Shown here piece by piece: positions 25,616 to 33,420 of a stretch of 64,000 bases of DNA. Both the position numbers and the translations under genes were made by a program. Each line of letters opens with the position of its first letter. Position 1 is the stretch's first letter. Source of the stretch: Planomonospora sp. ID82291 (lineage in GTDB: Bacteria; Actinomycetota; Actinomycetes; Streptosporangiales; Streptosporangiaceae); the NCBI RefSeq assembly GCF_015711645.1, contig NZ_JABTEX010000002.1, positions 682,001 to 746,000 of the forward strand. The letters are read 5' to 3'. Below the pieces are notes generated by a model, which saw nothing but the letters and a program-made list of their open reading frames with translations, made no database searches and had not been told where the DNA came from.

Positions 25616-28600
25616 CTACCCGGTCCCGGTCTCGGTGGCGGTCCCGGTCTCGGTGGCGGTTCCGGTCCCGGTCTCGGTGGCGGTTCCGGGCGGCGGCGGG
25701 GGGGCGAGGAAGGCCGTCTGCACCAGGCGCGCGCCGTGCCGGCGGTCGGTGTGGTAGCCCCGGCCGGGCGGGAGCGGGTGCGGGCGCACGTTGCCGAACA
25801 GGGTGCCCTCGTCCTTGTTGCCGGACAGGATGACGGCCGGGGAGGCCATGTCCTTGATCCGCTGGATGACCGGGTCGAACATCGCCCGGCCGACGCCGCC
25901 CATCGCCCGCGACACGACCAGGTGCAGTCCGATGTCGCGGGCCTGCGGGATCAGGTCGACCAGGGGCAGCAGCGGGTTGGACGAGGTCGCCACCAGGTCG
26001 TAGTCCTCGACCACGATGTACAGGTCCGATCCCTGCCACCAGCTCCTGGAGCGCAGCTCCTCGGCGGTGAGGTTCGCCGGGGGCAGCCGCTTGAGCAGGG
26101 CGGCGCGCGCGTCGTTGACCAGTTCGAGCGCGGCCGCTCCGGAGGCGGCGTAGCCGATGCGGTGCTCGGTGGCGGCCGAGTCCAGCAGCGACCGCCGGTA
26201 GTCGATCACGATCATCATGGCCTCCTGCGGCGTGCGCCGGGCGACCAGTCCCTCGGTGACGAGCCGGAGCAGGTTGGACTTGCCGCTCTCGGTGTCGCCC
26301 ACCACGATGAAGTGCGGGTCGGCGTCGAAGTCCACCAGGACGGGGGAGAGGGACGCCTCGTCGATGCCGATGGGGATCCGGCTCCCGGTCTGCTCGGTTC
26401 CCGGCAGCGTCTCGGCGGGCAGCACCGCCGGCAGCAGCCGCACCCGCGGGGCCGCGGGGCCCTGCCAGGCGTCCCTGACCGCCTGGACGAGCGCGCGCAC
26501 CCCGGCCGGCAGGTCCTCGGCGCTGCGGACGCCGTCGATCCGGGGGACCGCCGACAGGAAGTGCAGCCCCTCCTTGGTGAGGCCGCGGCCCGGCACGCCC
26601 TCGGGCACGGCGAGCGAGGCCTTGCGGTTGACCTCCGACTCGTAGGCGTCGCCGAGCTTGAGCTCGATCCGGGTGCCGAACAGGTCGCGGATGCCGGGGC
26701 GGAACTCCGACCACTTGTTGGTGGCGGCCACCACATGGATGCCGTACCCGAGGCCGCGCGCGGCCAGGTCGGTGATGACGGGTTCGAGCGTCTCGAACTC
26801 CTGCCGGACGGTCAGCCAGCCGTCGACCACCAGGAAGACGTCGCCCCAGCCGTCGCCCTGAATCGCGCCGTCGGCGAGCTGCCGCCGGTAGGCGGCGATC
26901 GACTCGATGCCCTGCGCGGCGAAGTCCCGCTCGCGCCGCTGCAGGAGGGCGGCGATCTCGGCCACCGTACGGCGCACGCGGTCGGCGTCCAGACGGGTGG
27001 CGATCCCGCCCACGTGCGGCAGGGCCTCCAGCGAGGCGAGCGAGCCGCCGCCGAAGTCCAGGCAGTAGAACTGGACCTCGCGCGGCGTGTGGGTGAGCGC
27101 CATGCCGGTGATGAGCGTGCGCAGCACCGTGCTCTTGCCGCTCTGCGTCCCGCCGGCGACGCCGACGTGGCCGGCCGCGCCCGACAGGTCGAGCCAGAAC
27201 GGATCGCTGCGCTGCTCGAACGGCCGGTCGACGACGCCGGCGACGGCGTGCAGCCGGCCACGGCCGGCCCAGCCGGCCGTGGTGAGGCCGAGCTGCGGCG
27301 TGACGGACAGCGGCGGGAGCAGGTCGGCGAGGGTGGGGGGATCGCCCAGCGGGGGCAGCCAGATGCGGTGGGCGGGAGGGCCCTGGCCGCGCAGCCGGCC
27401 GACCACGACGTCGAGCAGGCTGGCGGCGTCCCTGCCGCCGTCCCCGCCGGTCCCGCCGTCCCCGCCGCCGGCCCGGTCCGGCGGCCCGTCCTGCGCCTCC
27501 GGCCGGCCGGCGGGCTCCTCGACGACGGGGAACGGGACGAACGCCGGGCCGTACGGCACGACCTGGCGGACGGGCCCGTGCGCGCCCGCCGCCCCCTGGT
27601 GCGGGTCCGCCTGGTAGGGGCCGGAGACGTAGGCGGCCTTGAACCGGGTCATCCCGGTGGTGTCGAACTTGAGGTAGCCGTTGCCGGGAGCGGGCGGCAG
27701 CTCGTAGGCGTCGGCGACGCCCAGCACGACCCGGCTCTCCATCGCCGAGAAGGTGCGCAGGCCGACCCGGTAGGACAGGTGGGTGTCCAGGCCGCGCAGC
27801 CGGCCCTCCTCCAGCCGCTGGGAGGCCAGCAGCAGGTGGACGCCGAGCGACCGGCCCAGCCGGCCGATCATCACGAACAGCTCGATGAACTCGGGCTTGG
27901 CCGCGAGCAGCTCGCTGAACTCGTCGATGACGACGAACAGGGTGGGCAGCGGCTGCAGCGGGACGCCCTGCTCGCGGGCGCGCTCGTAGTCGCGCAGCGA
28001 GGCGTAGTTGCCCGCGGCGCGCAGCAGCTCCTGGCGGCGGACCATCTCGCCGTGCAGCGCGTCGTGCATGCGGTCGACGAGGGGGAGCTCGTCCTCCAGG
28101 TTGGTGATGACCGCGGAGACGTGGGAGAGGGAGTCCAGGCCGAGGAAGGTGGCGCCGCCCTTGAAGTCGACCAGGACGAAGTTCAGGATCTCCGACGAGT
28201 GGGTCATGGCCAGGCCGAGGACCAGGGTCCGCAGCAGCTCGCTCTTGCCCGAGCCGGTGGCGCCGATGACCAGGCCGTGCGGGCCCATGCCGCCCTGCGC
28301 CGACTCCTTGATGTCGAGTTCGACCACCCGGCCGTCCCCGCCGAGGCCGATCGGCACCCGCAGCCGGTTGCGCCCGGCCCGGGGCCGCCAGACCACCGCC
28401 GGGTCGAGGAGGGCCGGGTCGCCCACCCCGAGCAGGTCGGTCAGCGAGGTGTTCGCCGTGAGCACGTCCTGCTCCTCGCCGCCCCGGGCGGTCGAGGCGC
28501 GCAGCGGGGCGAGCTGCCGGGCCAGGCCCTCGGCCCGCAGGAAGTCCAGCCGGTCGGGGTCGCCCAGCCGGGTCGAGCTCTCCTTGCCCGCGTGGTCGAC

Positions 28601-29710
28601 CTTGATCATGAAGAAGCCGTCCGGCCGGACGTCCAGCCGGAGCGTGCTCTTCTCCTCCACGGCGCCGGCGGTCCCGGACAGGTCGATGACGGTCACGCCC
28701 TGGATGGCGTCGGCGCCGAGCTGGGAGTCGTGCGGGATGTGCCCGCCGTCGACGATCAGCACGTGGTACGGCAGGGCGTCGGCGGAGGCGCCGGGCCGGA
28801 AGCGGGCGCGCTCCTTCAGGTCCTCGCCGACCAGCCGGTCGAGGTCGGCCAGGGTGCCGGACATGAGCCGGGCCTGGCCCGCGGCGTCGGCCTCCTCGGG
28901 GTGCAGCGCGTGCGGCAGCCACTTGACCCAGTCCCACTGCGCCATCCACTCGTCGCCCGCGCAGATCATGATCCGCAGGTCGTCGGGGGAGTGGAACACG
29001 GCCATCTGGGCGACCATCGCCCGGACCAGCGCGCGGACGGCCACCGGGTCGCCGGTCAGCCGGATCCGGGCGAAGGAGTGCAGGGCCACGGCGACCGGGA
29101 GGTGCGGGACGGTCGAGTGCGTCCGGACGAACCTGCGCAGCGCGCCGGCCGAGAGGGCGTCGAGGTCCTCGACCGGCTTGGAGTCCGGGGGGATCAGCTG
29201 CACGGCGAGCTTCTGCACGCCGGTGCCGAGCCGTACGGTGCCGAAGTCGTCGTCGCGGGGCCGCCGCTCCCACAGGCGCGGTCCCATGGCGATCCACCAC
29301 AGGGAGTCGGGGGCGGGGCTGCTCCATTCGAGCGCTTCCCGCTGCTGCACGGCGGCGCGCCGTACCCGCTTGCGGACCTGGGACAGGTAGCGGAAGTAGT
29401 CGCGGCGCAGGCCGTTGAGGCGGGACTTGCGCTCCCCGGACTGGCGGCCGAGCTGGCCGACGGTCATGCCGACCATGGACAGCGCGAACAGGCCGCTGGC
29501 GACGTACATGACCGGGTTGGCGTTGCCCCCGGCGGTGAACATCAGGCCCATGGCGGCGCCGCCCGCCAGCATGGGCAGGTAGGTCATCACCCCGGCGAAG
29601 CCCTGCGACTGGACCTCGGGGATCTCCGGAGGGGATTCGAGGAGGATCTCGCCCCGCGGCGGCTTGGGCGGGGGACGGCGCTCGGGACGCCGCACGACGA
29701 CGATGCTCAC
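25616..29710 (-). CDS. eccC: Type VII secretion ATPase EccC (FtsK/SpoIIIE)
   Basis: The 1364-residue protein is the motor of the ESX system. It starts 'VSIVVVRRPERRPPPKPPRGEILLESPPEIPE', has two N-terminal membrane helices ('YLPMLAGGAAMGLMF', 'VMYVASGLFALSMVGMTVG'), and then three FtsK-like ATPase domains. Walker A motifs are 'VIGATGSGKSELLR' near residue 485, 'GVAGGTQSGKSTVLR' near 853 and 'VVGDTESGKSNLLR' near 1140. Walker B of the first is 'FVVIDEFSELLA'. The GTG at 29710 follows AGGAGGG; the frame extends 35 codons further upstream but this start fits the family. The C-terminus ends in a Thr-Ala-Thr-Glu-Thr-Gly repeat tail not usual for EccC. It is a single-chain EccCab. The divergent gene is eccD. 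Confidence 0.95.
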   Translation of the reverse strand: MSIVVVRRPERRPPPKPPRGEILLESPPEIPEVQSQGFAGVMTYLPMLAGGAAMGLMFTAGGNANPVMYVASGLFALSMVGMTVGQLGRQSGERKSRLNGLRRDYFRYLSQVRKRVRRAAVQQREALEWSSPAPDSLWWIAMGPRLWERRPRDDDFGTVRLGTGVQKLAVQLIPPDSKPVEDLDALSAGALRRFVRTHSTVPHLPVAVALHSFARIRLTGDPVAVRALVRAMVAQMAVFHSPDDLRIMICAGDEWMAQWDWVKWLPHALHPEEADAAGQARLMSGTLADLDRLVGEDLKERARFRPGASADALPYHVLIVDGGHIPHDSQLGADAIQGVTVIDLSGTAGAVEEKSTLRLDVRPDGFFMIKVDHAGKESSTRLGDPDRLDFLRAEGLARQLAPLRASTARGGEEQDVLTANTSLTDLLGVGDPALLDPAVVWRPRAGRNRLRVPIGLGGDGRVVELDIKESAQGGMGPHGLVIGATGSGKSELLRTLVLGLAMTHSSEILNFVLVDFKGGATFLGLDSLSHVSAVITNLEDELPLVDRMHDALHGEMVRRQELLRAAGNYASLRDYERAREQGVPLQPLPTLFVVIDEFSELLAAKPEFIELFVMIGRLGRSLGVHLLLASQRLEEGRLRGLDTHLSYRVGLRTFSAMESRVVLGVADAYELPPAPGNGYLKFDTTGMTRFKAAYVSGPYQADPHQGAAGAHGPVRQVVPYGPAFVPFPVVEEPAGRPEAQDGPPDRAGGGDGGTGGDGGRDAASLLDVVVGRLRGQGPPAHRIWLPPLGDPPTLADLLPPLSVTPQLGLTTAGWAGRGRLHAVAGVVDRPFEQRSDPFWLDLSGAAGHVGVAGGTQSGKSTVLRTLITGMALTHTPREVQFYCLDFGGGSLASLEALPHVGGIATRLDADRVRRTVAEIAALLQRRERDFAAQGIESIAAYRRQLADGAIQGDGWGDVFLVVDGWLTVRQEFETLEPVITDLAARGLGYGIHVVAATNKWSEFRPGIRDLFGTRIELKLGDAYESEVNRKASLAVPEGVPGRGLTKEGLHFLSAVPRIDGVRSAEDLPAGVRALVQAVRDAWQGPAAPRVRLLPAVLPAETLPGTEQTGSRIPIGIDEASLSPVLVDFDADPHFIVVGDTESGKSNLLRLVTEGLVARRTPQEAMMIVIDYRRSLLDSAATEHRIGYAASGAAALELVNDARAALLKRLPPANLTAEELRSRSWWQGSDLYIVVEDYDLVATSSNPLLPLVDLIPQARDIGLHLVVSRAMGGVGRAMFDPVIQRIKDMASPAVILSGNKDEGTLFGNVRPHPLPPGRGYHTDRRHGARLVQTAFLAPPPPPGTATETGTGTATETGTATETGTG
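25619..25690 (-). repeat. 18-bp tandem repeat at the eccC 3' end
   Basis: Near-identical repeats of a CGGTCTCGGTGG-containing unit (top strand) encode a Thr-Ala-Thr-Glu-Thr-Gly tail ending the protein. The tail lies just after the third ATPase domain, where substrates are thought to bind. Confidence 0.8.
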
Positions 29711-29899
29711 CCTGGAAATGCCCTCCTGTGCCCGGACGTCTTTCCCGCCGCCGGCGGACGCGTCCACCGGCGCGGCCCGGCGGCGCCTGACGGCCGACCG
29801 CCGCGCGTGATCCACATTGTGCCGCTACCGTATCGGCCATATCCGAGATATCCCCTATGTCGGTGATATTCGTGATGCCCACGGGAGAGGGAAACGGCT
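29711..29899. promoter_or_regulatory. Divergent eccC/eccD promoter region
   Basis: This 189-base gap is more AT-rich than the genes. It holds a direct repeat ATATCC-gag-ATATCC at 29839-29853 and a further GATAT at 29865-29869. Both the leftward eccC and rightward eccD operons must start here. The repeat could be a shared regulator site. No -10/-35 pair stands out clearly. Confidence 0.45.
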
Positions 29900-31348
29900 G
29901 TGCTACCGCTGAGTCAACCACCCGTCCAGGGACCGGGACCGCAGGGGGTGGCGGTCCGGTCCGCCGCGCCGCTGCCGCCGCTGTGCCACGTCACGATCGT
30001 GGCCCCCCGCGTGAAGGCCGACCTGGCGCTGCCCGCGGACATCCCGCTGCCGCACATCCTGCCGGGCCTGCTGCAGGCGGTGGGCGAGACGGGCGGCGGC
30101 GCCGCCGCGGTCCCCGTCTGGGTGCTCCAGCGGATCGGGGGCGCCCCCCTCGACCTCGGACAGAGCCTGGGCGCCCTGGGGGTGCTCGACGGCGAGGTGC
30201 TCTACCTGCGCCCCCGCGACGCGGTGCTGCCCCCGGCGGTCTTCGACGACGTGGCCGACGTGGTCGCCACCAGCGTCAAGGAGGGGCCGAGCAACTGGGA
30301 GAAGCGGCACACCCGGCTGACCGGGCTGGGGGCCGCGATGGCGCTCCTGCTGACCGGGACGGTGGCGCTGGTGGCCGCCGGGCCTCCCTGGACGGTCCCC
30401 GCGGTGCTCGCCGGGGTGCTGGCGCTCCTGCTGGTCGGCGCCGGCGGCGCGGTCTCGCGGGCGCTGGGCGACTCCGCGGCGGGCGCGCTGATCGGCTACG
30501 CGGCCCTGCCGTACGGCTTCCTCGCCGGACTGCTGGCCCCGGCCGGCCTGGCGGACTCCCCGGGCGGGTTCGGCGCGCCGCACCTGCTGTCGGCGTTCGC
30601 CGTCACCGTCTTCACGGCCACCGCCGGCGGGATCGCGATCGCCGACGGCGTGCCGGGCTTCATGGGGACCGGCGTGGCCGCGGCGGCCGGGGCGGCGGCG
30701 GCCGGGATCGTGATGCTCTCGGACGCCTCCCCCGCCGGGGTGGCGGCGGTGACGGCCTCGATCCTGCTGGCGCTCGGCTCCGCGGTCCCGATGCTGGCGT
30801 TCCGGATCGCCCGGCTGCCGATGCCGGCGATGCCGACCAACGCCGAGGAACTGCGCGCCGACAACCAGCGGGTCGACGGCGAGGCCATCCGGGAGCGCAC
30901 CGGCCGGGCGCAGCGCTACGCGACCGGGATGGTGGCCGGGATCGCGCTGGCGGCGCTGGTCACCCAGGCGTACCTGCTGCTGGACGGCCGCTGGATCGCG
31001 ATCGCCACGGCGCTGGTGCTGGCGGCGGCGCTCGTCATGCGGGCCCGCGTCTTCCAGGGACTCGGCCAGCGGCTCTGGCTGACGCTCGCCGCGGTCGCCG
31101 GGCTCGCGGCGTTCGCGGTCGGGCAGGCGGTCACCGGCGGCGGCGGTGCGGCGATCGCCGTGGTGGTGGCGCTGCTGTGGGCCGCCGCGGTCCCCGCGGG
31201 CCTGGGGTTGTGGCTCCCGTCGGGCCGGCCGTCGCCGTTCTGGGGGCGGGCCGGCGACATCATCGAGGTCCTGCTCGTGGTCGCGCTGTTCCCGCTCGCC
31301 CTCGGCGTGCTGGACGTCTACGCCTGGGTGCGCGGCCTGGCGGGGTGA
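29900..31348 (+). CDS. eccD: Type VII secretion integral membrane protein EccD
   Basis: The 482-residue product has a ubiquitin-like (YukD) N-terminal domain of about 90 residues ('CHVTIVAPRVKADLALPADIPLPHILPGLLQA' and 'LDLGQSLGALGVLDGEVLYLRPRD') and then about 11 membrane helices from residue 145 onward. In the ESX core complex EccD dimers line the membrane pore beside EccB and EccC. The start is GTG 29900 after GGGAGAGGGAAAC. The gene is divergent from eccC and upstream of the YbaB-like and WXG100 genes. The fold and context make the identification firm. Confidence 0.92.
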   Translation: MLPLSQPPVQGPGPQGVAVRSAAPLPPLCHVTIVAPRVKADLALPADIPLPHILPGLLQAVGETGGGAAAVPVWVLQRIGGAPLDLGQSLGALGVLDGEVLYLRPRDAVLPPAVFDDVADVVATSVKEGPSNWEKRHTRLTGLGAAMALLLTGTVALVAAGPPWTVPAVLAGVLALLLVGAGGAVSRALGDSAAGALIGYAALPYGFLAGLLAPAGLADSPGGFGAPHLLSAFAVTVFTATAGGIAIADGVPGFMGTGVAAAAGAAAAGIVMLSDASPAGVAAVTASILLALGSAVPMLAFRIARLPMPAMPTNAEELRADNQRVDGEAIRERTGRAQRYATGMVAGIALAALVTQAYLLLDGRWIAIATALVLAAALVMRARVFQGLGQRLWLTLAAVAGLAAFAVGQAVTGGGGAAIAVVVALLWAAAVPAGLGLWLPSGRPSPFWGRAGDIIEVLLVVALFPLALGVLDVYAWVRGLAG

Positions 31349-31460
31349 GGACGGCCCGCGCCCGCGGACGTGCCGCGGCGCGGGGAGGAGAATCCGGCGT
31401 GCCGCCGGACCGGGGCCCCGGCCCGCGGGACGCGGCGGCGTCCACGAGGAGGGATGAGCG

Positions 31461-31898
31461 ATGACGGCCGAGTTCGGGGATTTCGCGAACATCGATGTCG
31501 ACAAACTGCTGAACATGCGGTTCGACCAGGTGCAGGGCGTGCAGAAGGCCGTGGCCGAGCTGGTCGGGCGGGCCGAGGACGAGAGCGGCCTGGTCGCGGT
31601 GGAGTACGGCAGCCAGGGACTGAGCGAGCTGGAGCTCCACCCCAAGGCGATGCGGCTGAGCGCGGGCGAGCTGGCGGAGATGATCAAGGCGACGGTCCGC
31701 GCCGCCGCCGGGGACTTCAACACGCGGTTCGAGGACCTGATGGACGAGGCCTTCGGCGGGCCGGGCGGCCTGTCACGGGAGGCCCGCGACCCGGAGGCGC
31801 TGCAGGACCGGGTCAAGGAGATGGAGGCGGCCTACGACCGCACCATCAACGATGTTATGGGCGAACTTGACCGTATTCGTCACCGTTTGGGGCTGTAA
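31461..31898 (+). CDS. YbaB/EbfC-like protein 1 of the ESX locus
   Basis: The 145-residue protein has a two-helix plus beta-sheet pattern of the YbaB/EbfC family (small DNA-binding dimers). The core strand 'ESGLVAVEYGSQGLSELELHPKAM' and the following helix 'SAGELAEMIKATVRAAAGDFNTRFEDLMDE' match the family; the N-terminal helix differs. A good GAGGAGGG ribosome site precedes ATG 31461. YbaB-like proteins often occur in actinobacterial ESX loci, where their role is not known. In this window at least three others are present. It could bind the AT-rich DNA just downstream (inference). Confidence 0.7.
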   Translation: MTAEFGDFANIDVDKLLNMRFDQVQGVQKAVAELVGRAEDESGLVAVEYGSQGLSELELHPKAMRLSAGELAEMIKATVRAAAGDFNTRFEDLMDEAFGGPGGLSREARDPEALQDRVKEMEAAYDRTINDVMGELDRIRHRLGL

Positions 31899-32161
31899 CG
31901 ACAGCTAAGAGGAGAAGCTAACGCTATTGCACTGTTTTTACAGATATATGCCACAAGTGTGACATTTGCCGCAATAGACGGCAAAGTTATCTGTCCGTAA
32001 TATGCATTCTTGTTATCCAGGGCCGGAGAGATCACTAGCATGCCTGGTGATGATGTTCGCGGAAGCAGTCCGTCGTGTCGGTGATGCGGCATCGGGTCAC
32101 CCGACCGGCACGGAGGCTGGGCCGCGACCGGCAAGCAGGTCCTATGTCACGGAGGTGACCG
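31899..32161 (+). promoter_or_regulatory. AT-rich region before the WXG100 pair, with nested inverted repeats
   Basis: This 263-base gap is much lower in GC than any neighbouring gene. It contains CTATTGC (31924-31930) and its complement GCAATAG (31971-31977), and TTTGCCG (31965-31971) with CGGCAAA (31979-31985). Possible -10 elements include TAATAT at 31998-32003. A GGAGGTGACC ribosome site lies at the end, just before the GTG of the first WXG100 gene. A strong promoter for the two small secreted proteins probably sits here; exact elements are uncertain. Confidence 0.5.
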
Positions 32162-32488
32162 GTGGCGGATTTCTTCGGTGCCAGTCCGGCACAGATCAAG
32201 CAGGCGTCGGAGCTCGTCGTCGACACCGCGCAGTACATCGAGGGTCTCCGCAAGGGCGTGCAGACCACTGCGCAGGAGCTGACCGCCACGGGGTGGCTGG
32301 GCACCGCGTCGGCCAGGTTCCTGCAGGCCATGACCAAGTGGGACGAGCAGATGATGATCGTCCGGCGTGACCTGGAGTCCATCGCGCAGAAGATGGGCGA
32401 CAACTCCATCACCTACAGCGCGGCCGACCAGGACGTGCAGAGCGGCATGAACAGGGTGGACGCCCTCATCAACACCGGCGCCCGGTGA
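32162..32488 (+). CDS. WXG100-family type VII secretion substrate 1
   Basis: The 108-residue protein is a typical ESX helical hairpin. Helix 1 is 'SPAQIKQASELVVDTAQYIEGL', the turn is 'GWLGTASARFL' (Trp-Leu-Gly), and helix 2 runs to 'NSITYSAADQDV'. The tail 'YSAAD' matches the YxxxD/E C-terminal export signal. It should form a 1:1 dimer with the next gene product, bind EccC, and be exported without a Sec signal. Its GTG start has a near-perfect GGAGGT ribosome site, so it is probably one of the most strongly expressed genes of the locus. Confidence 0.92.
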   Translation: MADFFGASPAQIKQASELVVDTAQYIEGLRKGVQTTAQELTATGWLGTASARFLQAMTKWDEQMMIVRRDLESIAQKMGDNSITYSAADQDVQSGMNRVDALINTGAR

Positions 32489-32551
32489 CCTGAGGCCCGC
32501 TCACCCCCGCATTCCCCTCACGATCCCTCCACGGCAAGGACGGAGAGCACA

Positions 32552-32851
32552 GTGTCCGACTATACGAAGGTCAACTTCGTGCAGATGGAGCAGGCCCAGG
32601 TGGGACTCCTCCAGGTCGTCACCAACATGGACAAGGCCACCGACGACCTCATCACCAAGCTCAAGACGGTTCTGGGCGACAGCTGGGCCGGCGACGCCGC
32701 GGACTTCTTCGAGGAGCACCGCAAGATCTGGGACGCCGCCGAGCAGGAGATGGGGCGCCAGCTCAACGAGGCCGCCGTCGCCCTCGGCACCGCCAACGAG
32801 AACTACAAGGCGGCCGAGGCGCGCAACCGGGCGATCTGGTCCGACAGCTGA
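32552..32851 (+). CDS. WXG100-family type VII secretion substrate 2
   Basis: The 99-residue protein is the second member of the pair. It has 'DSWAGDAADFFEEHRKIWD' with Trp-Ala-Gly in the turn, and 'NENYKAAEARNRAIWSDS' near the C-terminus, which holds a YxxxE motif. Family knowledge suggests an antiparallel heterodimer with the first WXG100 protein, held by the hydrophobic faces of the hairpins. The start is GTG 32552 after GGACGGAG. A large nested hairpin begins 10 bases after the stop codon and may limit read-through. Confidence 0.92.
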   Translation: MSDYTKVNFVQMEQAQVGLLQVVTNMDKATDDLITKLKTVLGDSWAGDAADFFEEHRKIWDAAEQEMGRQLNEAAVALGTANENYKAAEARNRAIWSDS

Positions 32852-32860
32852 CCCGGGCGG

Positions 32861-32920
32861 CGCACCGGCCGGGCTCCGCACGGCCGCCGCGGGACGCGGC
32901 GGTCGCGCCCGGCCGGTGCG
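32861..32920 (+). terminator. Nested hairpin after the WXG100 pair
   Basis: A 13-bp perfect outer stem (CGCACCGGCCGGG at 32861-32873 with its complement at 32908-32920) encloses an 8-bp inner stem (CCGCCGCG/CGCGGCGG, 32884-32902) with a GGA loop. It would act as a terminator or attenuator so the WXG100 pair is made in excess of downstream genes. Confidence 0.7.
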
Positions 32921-32992
32921 TTCCGCGGGCCGCCACGGCGGGGGTCGGCCGAGGAGTCTTCGGAGTCTTCACGGAAGTCTTCAAGGAGAACG

Positions 32993-33388
32993 ATGGGTAA
33001 CGAGCTCTCCCCGGATCCGAACTGGCCCGGCGTGCACAACTACGTGACGGGGACCGAGTTCGACGTCGCGCGGATGCGGAAGGTCGCCGAGGACCTGGAG
33101 CGCTGCGCCGGCGAGATGAAGAGCGGGGCCGGGTCGGCGACCGGCCTCTGGCAGGACTCCGCCCTGACCGAGGTCCAGGTGGGGACCTGGCCGGCGGCCA
33201 GCGCGTTCGCCCGGAGCGTCGGCCGCAACCACTCCCCCGAGGGCGTCGCGGGCATGTACGTCGGACCGGTGTCGAACACGCTGGCCTACGTCTACGGGAT
33301 GTTCGCCGTCCGGCTGGAGGACGCCGCCAAGGCGATCCGGGCCAACGCCGACGAGTACGACAGGGTCCGCCGCGCCAACGGTGGCTGA
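32993..33388 (+). CDS. ESX-linked small helical protein A1
   Basis: The 131-residue protein starts 'MGNELSPDPNWPGVHNYVTG' and then has long helices 'MRKVAEDLERCAGEMKSGAGS' and 'SNTLAYVYGMFAVRLEDAAKAIRANADEYDRVRRANGG'. The central 'LTEVQVGTWPAASAFARSV' corresponds to 'LSETQLGQWQTAQQFSMGI' in the protein at 34934, so the two are paralogues. No classical WXG turn is present. It precedes a large Pro/Gly-rich protein, as does its paralogue, so each small/large pair probably forms a secreted complex. A GGAGAACG ribosome site precedes ATG 32993. Confidence 0.7.
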   Translation: MGNELSPDPNWPGVHNYVTGTEFDVARMRKVAEDLERCAGEMKSGAGSATGLWQDSALTEVQVGTWPAASAFARSVGRNHSPEGVAGMYVGPVSNTLAYVYGMFAVRLEDAAKAIRANADEYDRVRRANGG

Positions 33389-33420
33389 CGGCGGGCGGAA
33401 GCGATCACAGGAGGGTCGTC

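Noticed and set aside
25509-29921. Second long frame inside eccC on the same strand
   Set aside because: No recognisable domains; Arg/Gly/Ala-rich; the other frame has three Walker A motifs.
31899-32161. Small protein-coding gene in the AT-rich gap
   Set aside because: Frames there (for example ATG 32002) have no ribosome site or plausible protein; the base content fits a control region better.
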